Below are positions 5,778-10,581 of a stretch of 10,581 nucleotides of DNA, piece after piece (position 1 is the first letter of the stretch; every line of letters starts with the position of its first letter). Source of the DNA: Akkermansia muciniphila (GTDB taxonomy: Bacteria; Verrucomicrobiota; Verrucomicrobiia; Verrucomicrobiales; V1-33); NCBI GenBank assembly GCA_943331195.2, contig CALQKQ020000087.1, positions 1-10,581 on the forward strand, in the 5' to 3' direction. A program made the position numbers and the translations under genes. The notes beneath the pieces were generated by a model. The model saw only the letters and a list, made by a program, of their open reading frames with translations. It was not told where the DNA came from and did not search any database.

Positions 5778-8507
5778 TTGAAGGTTCCTCCTCCGATTGA
5801 ATGGCATGGGCTGGCTGCGGAAAAAGCAGTAGATGTGTTAGGGAGTGATTTGGCGCGGGGATTGGCGCCTGGGGAGGTGGTGCAGCGGCGGCGGCGGCAT
5901 GGGCCCAACGTGGCGACGTCCCCGGAGGGGCCGGGGGAGTGGCGGCGTTTTTTGCGGCAATTTGCTCAGCCTTTGCTTTATGTGTTGCTGGGGGCGGCGG
6001 GGATTGCGGCGGCGATGGGCGAGGGGTTGGATGCGGCGGTGATTGTGGCGGTGGCGCTGGTGAATGGCTTGGTGGGCTATCTTCAGGAGGCTAAGGCGGA
6101 GGCGGCGATACGGGCCTTAGCAAAAACCGTTATTCATCAGGCGACGGTGCGTCGGGGCGGGGCCAGTCAGCGGATTCCGTCGTCGCACCTGGTGCCTGGC
6201 GATGTGGTGCTGGTGCGGTCGGGCGACCTGGTGCCTGCGGATCTGCGTTTTACGCAAACTCGCAATCTTCGAGCGGATGAGTCCATGTTGACGGGGGAGT
6301 CGCTTCCGGTGGCGAAGCAGGCGGGGGCGCTGCCGGTGGGCACGGAATTGGCGGAGCGGAGCAATTTGGGGCATGCGGGGACGCTGGTGACGAGTGGTCA
6401 GGGGGAGGCGGTGGTTTGCCGGATTGGGGACGACACGGAGGCTGGGCAGCTGGGGCGGCTGGTGGCGGCGACGGGAGAGGGGGCGACGCCGCTGGGGCAC
6501 TTGTTGGGGCGGTTTAGTCAGGGGGTGCTGTGGGTGATTTTGGGTTTGGCGGGTTTGACGTTTGGGTTGGGGGTGGCGCGAGGCGAGCCGGCGGCGGCGA
6601 TGTTCATGGCGGCGGTGGCCTTGGCGATTGGGGCCATCCCCGAGGGGCTTCCGGCGGCGGTGACGGTGGTGCTGGCGATGGGGGCCACGCGCTTGGCGCG
6701 CCGCCAGGTGGTGATGCGGCGCTTGTCGGCGGTGGAGACGCTGGGGAGCACTACGGTGATTTGTTCGGACAAGACGGGCACCTTGACGAAGAATCAGATG
6801 ACGGTGCAGGCGGTGCGGGCTGGGGGACGGGAGTATGTGGCCACGGGGTTGGGCTATGGGTTGGAGGGTGGCCTTTGGCTTGGGGGGGAGGCGGTGGAGT
6901 TGGAGGCTCATGCGGCATTGCGGGAGTGCTTGCGGGCGGGGGTGCTTTGCAATGATGCGGAGTTGGTATGGGAAGAGGGGGAGGCCGCAGCGCGGGGAGA
7001 CCCTACTGAGGCGGCGCTGCTCGCGGTGGCCGCGAAGGCTGGGTTGAGCTTGACGGGGACGAGGGAGGAGGCACCGCGCCGGGATGTGATTCCGTTTGAA
7101 TCCGAACTGATGTTTCGGGCCACGCTGCACGGGGAGGGGGGCGGTGGGGTGATCTATGTGGTAGGGGCGTTGGAACGGGTGTTGCCGCGTTGTGTGGAGG
7201 AGTTGGGAGCGGCGGGGGATGCGGTGGCGCTGGAGGTGGCGGCGGTGCAGCGGGGGATGGATGGGATGGCGCGGCGGGGCCTGCGGGTGGTGGCCTTGGC
7301 GCGGCGGAGGGTGGATGCAGGTTTGATTCGGCTAGAGATAGGTGAGGTCGCGGGGGGGCTGACGTTTCTGGGATTAGTCGGGATGATGGATCCGCCGCGG
7401 GAGGAGGCGGTGGTTTCGGTGAGGAAATGTCAGGCTGCTGGAATCGCGATAAAGATGATCACGGGCGACCACGTGCTGACGGCGCGGGCGGTGGCGGAGC
7501 AGCTGGGGCTGCAAGGGGAGCGCGAGGGGGGAAGGCTGGTGGCGCTTGCGGGGCGGGATTTGGAGCTTTTTTCGGAGGAGGCGTTGCCGGAGGTCGCGGA
7601 TCGGACGGCGGTGTTTGCCCGGGTTTCGCCTGAGCAGAAGCTCCGCTTGGTGCGGGCGCTGCAGGCGCGCGGGCATGTGGTGGCCATGACGGGGGATGGG
7701 GTGAATGATGCCCCGGCGCTGAAGCAGGCGGACATTGGGATCGCCATGGGGCGGAGTGGGACGGATGCGGCCAAGGGAGCTGGGGACATGATTTTGAGCG
7801 ACGATAATTTCGCGGGCATTGTGGCGGCGGTGGAGAGTGGGCGGGGGATTTTCGACAATCTAACTAAATTCCTGGTGTGGATCATTCCGACAAACCTGGG
7901 GGAGGCGCTGATGCTATTGAGCGCTATTTTGCTGGGTTTGCCGCTGCCTTTGTTGCCGCTGCAGTTGCTTTGGATCAATCTGACGGACACGTTATTAGGA
8001 CTGGCTCTAGCTTTTGAGCCGACGGAGGGGGATGTGATGGAGCGGCCGCCGCGCGGGCGGGCCAGCCCGCTGTTGAGTGCCGAGTTGTGGTGGAGGAGCG
8101 GGCTAGTGGCCTTGATCATGGTGGTTGGGGGGATCGGGATTTTTTTGTGGGAGCTGCGCTTGGCCCCGGAGGGGTTGGTGGTGGCGCGCACGGCGGCGAT
8201 CAATGCGGTGGTGATGGTGCAGATGGCGTATTTGTTCAATTGTCGCTCGCTGCGTCGGCCCGCGTGGTGCCTGGGCCTGTGGAGCAACGGTTGGGCGGTG
8301 CTGGGGGCGCTGGCGATGTTGGGGGCGCAGCTGCTGTTGACGTATGCGCCGGTGCTCAATCGGCTGTTTCACACGGCGCCATTGAGCCTGGCCGCTTGGG
8401 GGCGACTGGGGGCGGTGGCGGGCGCGGTTTTTCTCGTGGTGGAAGTGGAGAAGGGGCTGCGCCGCCGGGGCGGGTGGGCCCAGCGCTGGGGGTGCGGCAG
8501 CGCGTGA
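5778..8507 (+). CDS. P2-type cation-transporting ATPase (Ca2+/Na+ pump-like)
   Basis: 909 residues, an inner-membrane pump with about ten helices: M1-M2 near 64-103, M3-M4 near 249-300, M5-M6 near 695-746, M7-M10 near 772-892. It keeps the TGES actuator motif (172-175), PEGLP in M4 (288-292), the DKTGT phosphorylation site (D331), GDPTE (408-411), DPPR (539-542 region), TGD (562-564) and TGDGVNDAPAL (638-648). The N-terminal WHGL phrase is conserved in P2 pumps, which supports the TTG start at 5778, six bases after the USP stop; nearby ATGs are out of frame. Compared with SERCA, M5 keeps Asn and Glu (N706, E709), M6 reads NLTD instead of NxxTD, and the M8 acid is Gln (Q815), suggesting one ion site at most. 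The ATP-site KGA motif reads VGA (V462). The ion is undecided: Ca2+, Na+ or another. In mycobacteria a related pump, CtpF, is encoded next to a USP. Confidence 0.93.
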   Translation: MKVPPPIEWHGLAAEKAVDVLGSDLARGLAPGEVVQRRRRHGPNVATSPEGPGEWRRFLRQFAQPLLYVLLGAAGIAAAMGEGLDAAVIVAVALVNGLVGYLQEAKAEAAIRALAKTVIHQATVRRGGASQRIPSSHLVPGDVVLVRSGDLVPADLRFTQTRNLRADESMLTGESLPVAKQAGALPVGTELAERSNLGHAGTLVTSGQGEAVVCRIGDDTEAGQLGRLVAATGEGATPLGHLLGRFSQGVLWVILGLAGLTFGLGVARGEPAAAMFMAAVALAIGAIPEGLPAAVTVVLAMGATRLARRQVVMRRLSAVETLGSTTVICSDKTGTLTKNQMTVQAVRAGGREYVATGLGYGLEGGLWLGGEAVELEAHAALRECLRAGVLCNDAELVWEEGEAAARGDPTEAALLAVAAKAGLSLTGTREEAPRRDVIPFESELMFRATLHGEGGGGVIYVVGALERVLPRCVEELGAAGDAVALEVAAVQRGMDGMARRGLRVVALARRRVDAGLIRLEIGEVAGGLTFLGLVGMMDPPREEAVVSVRKCQAAGIAIKMITGDHVLTARAVAEQLGLQGEREGGRLVALAGRDLELFSEEALPEVADRTAVFARVSPEQKLRLVRALQARGHVVAMTGDGVNDAPALKQADIGIAMGRSGTDAAKGAGDMILSDDNFAGIVAAVESGRGIFDNLTKFLVWIIPTNLGEALMLLSAILLGLPLPLLPLQLLWINLTDTLLGLALAFEPTEGDVMERPPRGRASPLLSAELWWRSGLVALIMVVGGIGIFLWELRLAPEGLVVARTAAINAVVMVQMAYLFNCRSLRRPAWCLGLWSNGWAVLGALAMLGAQLLLTYAPVLNRLFHTAPLSLAAWGRLGAVAGAVFLVVEVEKGLRRRGGWAQRWGCGSA

Positions 8508-8593
8508 GCCAAGGTCGTGGAGCCTTGCTAGTTTGGGCGCATAATCGGCGTGAGGAGTCCGCCGCGGGTTGGGCTTTTTTTTTGAACCTTGGC
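8508..8593. repeat. 8-base inverted repeat enclosing the terminator
   Basis: GCCAAGGT (8508-8515) and ACCTTGGC (8586-8593) are perfect complements on either side of the terminator. The left arm can pair instead with CCTTG at 8523-8527, so two alternative folds are possible directly after the ATPase stop. Confidence 0.45.
8556..8583 (+). terminator. Rho-independent terminator after the ATPase gene
   Basis: AGTCC (8556-8560) pairs with GGGCT (8571-8575, one G-T pair) around a GC-rich 10-base loop, followed by nine T residues. It lies about 50 bases after the pump stop and fits as the operon end. The stem is short, so its strength is uncertain. Confidence 0.55.
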
Positions 8594-8653
8594 TTTGTTG
8601 GGGGCGAGGCGCTGGCAACCCTGCCGGGGTGCGCGTCATGCTAGGCTGGGATT

Positions 8654-8683
8654 CCGGTGGTGTCGCGGCGGCTCAGCCACCGG
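8654..8683. repeat. Inverted repeat CCGGTGG/CCACCGG
   Basis: 7-base perfect arms (8654-8660 and 8677-8683) with a 16-base centre, at the point where the IS21 fragment stops being recognisable. It may mark the recombination junction or be a terminator-like fold without a T run. Confidence 0.3.
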
Positions 8684-8940
8684 CGACAAGCTTAGCTGCC
8701 TTCGCCTCCAGGCTGGGGTTGGGTCCGGCTCATCGCACCAGTGGCGAGCGGATTCGGGCGCGTCCTCCAGGTGTGCGGCACCTGGCGCTGTTCCATGACC
8801 TCGCTTTGCCGCAAATACTTGCGCGCCGTGTTGCGTGACATCCCTGCCTTCATGGCACTCATGCTGATGGTTCTTCCTTGGTTGCGCTCGAAAACGAGCC
8901 TGGTGAGTTGGGTTTTGTTGACCACAACCCGAAGCAGCAC
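8673..8940 (-). pseudogene. istA: istA fragment, IS21-family transposase N-terminus, frameshifted and truncated
   Basis: On the minus strand, from a GTG at 8938-8940, the reading gives an N-terminal helix-turn-helix region (MKAGMSRNTARKYLRQ) and then PHTWRTRPNPLA. Both phrases are characteristic of the IstA N-terminus in one IS21 subgroup. After that the frame is lost and stops at 8692. The next expected family phrase, NPSLEAK, reappears in another frame (8673-8720), about 20 bases closer than usual, which points to a small deletion plus frameshift. The DDE catalytic core and the istB ATPase gene are absent. The fragment is certainly non-functional as a transposase. It lies between the operon terminator and the accessory replication module. 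Confidence 0.75.
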
Positions 8941-8996
8941 CCGCCGCCCCGGCCGACGTCAATCAGCCCGCCGAATCACCCCGGAAAACCACCCCA

Positions 8997-9029
8997 TCAG
9001 GGGTCAGTTTTAATTGTCCTCAGGGGTCA
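8997..9029. repeat. Two direct copies of TCAGGGGTCA (IS21 terminal repeats)
   Basis: Identical 10-base copies lie at 8997-9006 and 9020-9029, 23 bases apart. Read on the minus strand they are TGACCCCTGA, upstream of the istA fragment and in the same orientation. They are the likely IstA-binding repeats of the element end. Confidence 0.65.
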
Positions 9030-9040
9030 CTTATCAGTGT

Positions 9041-9240
9041 CGTCGCACACCGTTTTCTTTGGCCTCAGGAGTTTCACCCATTGGGTGAGTCCTTTTCGCG
9101 GTCAAAAGCCCCCGGCGCATCGTGGGCGGTGGACCCGCCCGGCGGGCGGGGGCACCCCACAACGCGACAATGTCATGGATAATCGCGCGATGGGGCCCGC
9201 CGATTAGGCCGCCCCTTCAGGGCGGGGTATTCCCCGAAGG
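9041..9240. other. Non-coding stretch dense with palindromes
   Basis: Five palindromes in about 165 bases. A hairpin TCACCCA/TGGGTGA with outer AGGA/TCCT (9067-9093) is followed by TTTT. CCCGCCCG-G-CGGGCGGG (9134-9150) overlaps a competing GGGCGG/CCGCCC stem (9124-9140). ATCGCGCGAT (9182-9191), GGGCCC (9193-9198) and CCGCCC/GGGCGG with loop CTTCA (9209-9225) complete the set. No coding frame is convincing. The last hairpin, followed by GGTATTC, resembles the right-end hairpins of IS200/IS605-type elements, but no tnpA or tnpB is present. Confidence 0.5.
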
Positions 9241-9286
9241 AAATGGCACCGTGGCAATTAACCGTTCCCATTAAACCGTTGCATGG

Positions 9287-9325
9287 CCCCCTAAACCGCC
9301 CTGCAAAACCCCCTCAAAAAACCCC
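9287..9325 (-). other. Possible G-quadruplex on the minus strand
   Basis: Read on the minus strand there are four G runs of 4, 5, 3 and 5 bases with loops of 8, 7 and 7. The same DNA on the plus strand is a phased set of C-tracts. Loops are at or slightly over the usual limit, so stability is uncertain. Confidence 0.3.
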
Positions 9326-9460
9326 TCTCCGCGCAAGTTCCTTCCTTTGACTGCATCACTGGGGGAATCACGGGGGAGTGCGGGGAAATGTTGGAAATAT
9401 CAAACTATTTTAGGGGGCTGGGACTGAGGTGCGGGGAGGTGGGGTTGACTACGCCGCAAA

Positions 9461-9492
9461 GGAAGACCGCTATCAACAAAAGCGGCACTTCC
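9461..9492. promoter_or_regulatory. Interrupted inverted repeat upstream of the DNA-binding gene
   Basis: GGAA..CCGCT (9461-9471) faces AGCGG...TTCC (9481-9492) across a 9-base loop. It ends four bases before ATG 9496, so it could be an operator for self-repression or a translational hairpin. Confidence 0.35.
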
Positions 9493-9495
9493 AAA

Positions 9496-9750
9496 ATGAC
9501 CACCCCAAACCCACTAAGTACCTCCCTCCCCAGCCTCGCCTCCGACCCCACCGCCGCCTCCGGACTGCTCTCCGCCGCATCGCTCCTAACGGCTTTGTGG
9601 CCTGATCCAATTTCCCGCCCGTCCTTAAGGTGGGTTCGCGAAATGCAGGCCAAGCGCGCCCTGCCGTTTATCAAAATCGGCCACCTCGTTTTCTTTGAAA
9701 TCGAACGGGTTCGCGCCGCCCTGCGGAAGTTTGAAGTCGCCTCGCTCTAA
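9496..9750 (+). CDS. Small excisionase/AlpA-like DNA-binding protein
   Basis: 84 residues. The first 33 are low in structure and rich in Ser, Ala and Pro. The rest reads as a compact winged-helix module: LWPDPISRPSLRWVREMQ (34-51), RALPFIKIGHLVFFEIERV (54-72), then an alpha helix. The order helix, then 'xxIPxxKIGHLVFF' wing, then an 'xxVRAAL' helix is the pattern of excisionase/MerR-type single-domain binders that recruit or regulate near recombinase and replication genes of integrated elements. ATG 9496 was chosen over ATG 9388 because the domain begins well after it and the extra residues look random; there is no clear Shine-Dalgarno for either. It heads a three-gene set ending in a helicase-like gene. 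The exact role (excision, replication control or both) is not shown. Confidence 0.7.
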   Translation: MTTPNPLSTSLPSLASDPTAASGLLSAASLLTALWPDPISRPSLRWVREMQAKRALPFIKIGHLVFFEIERVRAALRKFEVASL

Positions 9751-9753
9751 ACA

Positions 9754-9779
9754 AAAATTGCAAACCTTAACGCAATTTT
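9754..9779. terminator. 8-bp hairpin AAAATTGC/GCAATTTT between module genes
   Basis: Perfect 8-base arms (9754-9761 and 9772-9779) with a 10-base loop. On either strand the hairpin ends in TTTT, like a weak bidirectional terminator. It fills the gap between the DNA-binding gene and the next start (9783), so it could instead attenuate the downstream genes or bind the DNA-binding protein. The AT-rich stem argues against strong termination. Confidence 0.4.
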
Positions 9780-9782
9780 CCG

Positions 9783-10010
9783 ATGCAAAATCCTGACACT
9801 TTCCGAGGCCCCCACGGGGGAATCGACCTCGCCGCCGAATGGCCAAAAGTACCCGCAGACGCCTTCCACGAAATCGGCGACCTCGCCCCCCAAGCCCTCG
9901 CTGATCTCCTTGACGGAGCCCGCCGGAAGGGCAGGAAATCGAACCGCAGGAGCTGGAAAAGCCAGCCCCAAACCCTAGCAAAACGGGCACGGAAGGGAGG
10001 CCGCCCTTGA
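9783..10010 (+). CDS. Small protein of unknown function, replication module
   Basis: 75 residues; not recognised. The first two thirds are acidic and mixed (DLAAEWPKVPADAF, DLAPQALADLLDGARR), then the tail becomes strongly basic (about residues 47-75, many Arg and Lys). That switch is suspicious: from about 9914 the neighbouring frame, which belongs to the downstream helicase-like gene, is also open and reads an ordinary acidic, proline-rich linker. A frameshift joining the two is therefore possible. As it stands, the stop codon TGA (10008-10010) overlaps the TTG start of the next gene, which suggests translational coupling. No Shine-Dalgarno is seen before ATG 9783; the hairpin just upstream may control it. 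Confidence 0.5.
   Translation: MQNPDTFRGPHGGIDLAAEWPKVPADAFHEIGDLAPQALADLLDGARRKGRKSNRRSWKSQPQTLAKRARKGGRP
9991..10000 (+). promoter_or_regulatory. Strong Shine-Dalgarno for the TTG start at 10007
   Basis: GGAAGGGAGG ends six bases before TTG 10007. It is one of the best ribosome sites in the window and decides the start of the helicase-like gene in the absence of an ATG. Confidence 0.6.
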
Positions 10011-10581
10011 GCCGCTCAACCTCGGACCAAATCCACGAAATCGAACGTGGCGCGTTGTCCGTCGGGTTTATTCATGGCACCGATTCACTAGCAAAGCATG
10101 GGCTAAAAGCCCGCCACTTCAGCGACGAAAACGGGGCAACCTGGCGTGTTCTGGAAATCGCCAGCGCAGCAAGTCCTTCAGGTTCGCCGGAGCTGCTCCA
10201 CGTCTCGCAATTACTCGCCGAGGGTGAAGTAGCCGGGATTTGTGCTGGTGCCACCGGAACGACGTTTGCCGACCTTCTGACCGGCACGGGAGACGCATCG
10301 AACGGCGCATGGTATGCCGAACGCATCCAAAGCGGTTGGCGGCAGCGGCAGCGGCTTCGCCTCAGCGTCGACTTGTTCAAAATCGAAAGCGGGGAGGTCG
10401 ATGGTGACACTGGGGAAATCATCAAGCAACTAGCCGAATTAGCGGCACCTCCGAAGCCCAACCGCAACCCATTGGCACCCCTAGCAACTTCGTTCTCTGA
10501 CCTTTGCGGAAGCCCTCTTCCGCCACGGCAGCGGCTACTTGGTCAATGGCTATACGCGGGAGACTTAGGCGCGCTGATCGC
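10007..10581 (+). CDS. DnaB-N / RepA-like (AAA_25) replication ATPase, 3' end outside window
   Basis: 191 codons are in view and the frame is open at the window end. Residues 11-92 follow the pattern of the DnaB helicase N-terminal domain: EIERGALSVGF, HGLKARHFSD, WRVLEIA, a VSQLLAEGEV segment and FADLL. A helix-rich stretch follows (WYAERIQSGWRQRQRL). From about 165 the sequence LPPRQRLLGQWLYAGDLGALI matches the lead-in to the ATP-binding core of RepA-like AAA_25 proteins of plasmids and integrated elements. The Walker A motif should come directly after the window edge. The expected role is a replicative helicase or loader acting at the element's own origin. TTG is preferred as start because of the strong Shine-Dalgarno and the start-stop overlap with the preceding gene. 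Confidence 0.7.
   Translation, partial: MSRSTSDQIHEIERGALSVGFIHGTDSLAKHGLKARHFSDENGATWRVLEIASAASPSGSPELLHVSQLLAEGEVAGICAGATGTTFADLLTGTGDASNGAWYAERIQSGWRQRQRLRLSVDLFKIESGEVDGDTGEIIKQLAELAAPPKPNRNPLAPLATSFSDLCGSPLPPRQRLLGQWLYAGDLGALI

Larger units (their letters stand above)
8673..9036 (-). mobile_element. Left-end remnant of an IS21-family insertion sequence
   Basis: The element runs on the minus strand, with its outer end near 9036 (beginning TGATAAGTGACCCC). It contains two terminal-type repeats, then about 55 bases of leader and the istA fragment. IS21 elements carry several short repeats at each end, which fits the pair of TGACCCCTGA copies seen here. The right end, istB and most of istA are gone. 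The exact outer boundary cannot be fixed because no target duplication remains. Confidence 0.6.
9241..9495. other. Upstream region of the replication module, no gene
   Basis: It holds a near-repeat ATTAACCGTT/ATTAAACCGTT (9257-9266, 9270-9280), four C-tracts at 10-12 base steps (9287-9325), and an interrupted inverted repeat (9461-9492). Such short phased repeats upstream of a replication gene could be protein-binding sites or part of an origin. No convincing promoter was found. An in-frame ATG at 9388 would extend the next gene by 36 residues but gives unlikely sequence. Confidence 0.35.

Noticed and set aside
5058..5807. 249-codon minus-strand open frame over the USP gene
   Set aside because: Extremely Arg/His/Pro-rich antisense of a clear USP protein.
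7430..8359. 309-codon minus-strand open frame inside the ATPase gene
   Set aside because: It covers conserved ATPase motifs on the other strand and its translation is Ser/Ala/Pro-rich with no domain; a shadow of codon bias.
8878..9207. 109-codon plus-strand frame over the IS end and palindromes
   Set aside because: It crosses terminal repeats and several palindromes, and its sequence is low in recognisable structure.
10072..10467. 131-codon minus-strand frame opposite the helicase-like gene
   Set aside because: The plus strand gives a DnaB-N-like pattern with a strong ribosome site; the minus frame has no domain.

Overview
The window looks like a piece of a high-GC bacterial chromosome. The gene families and the small replication module at the right end would fit a member of the Verrucomicrobiota or a neighbouring phylum, but no rRNA or other marker gene is present, so this is only a guess. 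No tRNA, rRNA or CRISPR array was seen.

Left edge (2-565): the C-terminal half of a DegS/NarX-type sensor histidine kinase, cut by the window edge. No response regulator follows. About 480 bases without a convincing gene come next (566-1049). They contain a small palindrome, a plausible sigma-70-type promoter (945-973) and a structured leader (986-1028), so this gap probably starts a new transcription unit.

Centre (1050-8507): a tight same-strand block. It holds a possible 34-codon leader ORF whose stop overlaps the next start, an AAA_28-type P-loop protein, phosphoenolpyruvate synthase (ppsA), a protein with three tandem universal-stress-protein (USP) domains, and a P2-type cation-transporting ATPase. 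Gaps are 41, 41 and 6 bases, so an operon is likely, ending at an intrinsic terminator (8556-8583). The gene content recalls dormancy/hypoxia regulons such as mycobacterial DosR, where USPs and the cation ATPase CtpF are co-regulated by a histidine kinase of this general class. A plausible joint role is low-energy survival: PEP synthase recovers PEP from pyruvate, the USPs sense ATP or bind stress ligands, and the pump restores ion balance. The ATPase is odd at its nucleotide site (KGA changed to VGA) and in membrane helix M6. The coding strand of the block is extremely G-rich, with GGG, GCG, GTG, CGG and TTG dominating.

Right side (8508-10581): composition changes to C- and A-rich coding. 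First comes a decayed 5' end of an IS21-family element on the minus strand (istA fragment 8673-8940, terminal repeats 8997-9029). Next is a 200-base stretch dense with palindromes (9041-9240), then a C-tract region that could form a G-quadruplex on the minus strand. The last part is a small accessory replication module: an excisionase-like DNA-binding protein, an unknown small protein, and the start of a DnaB-N/RepA-like helicase loader or helicase cut off just before its Walker A. This looks like the edge of an integrated mobile element.
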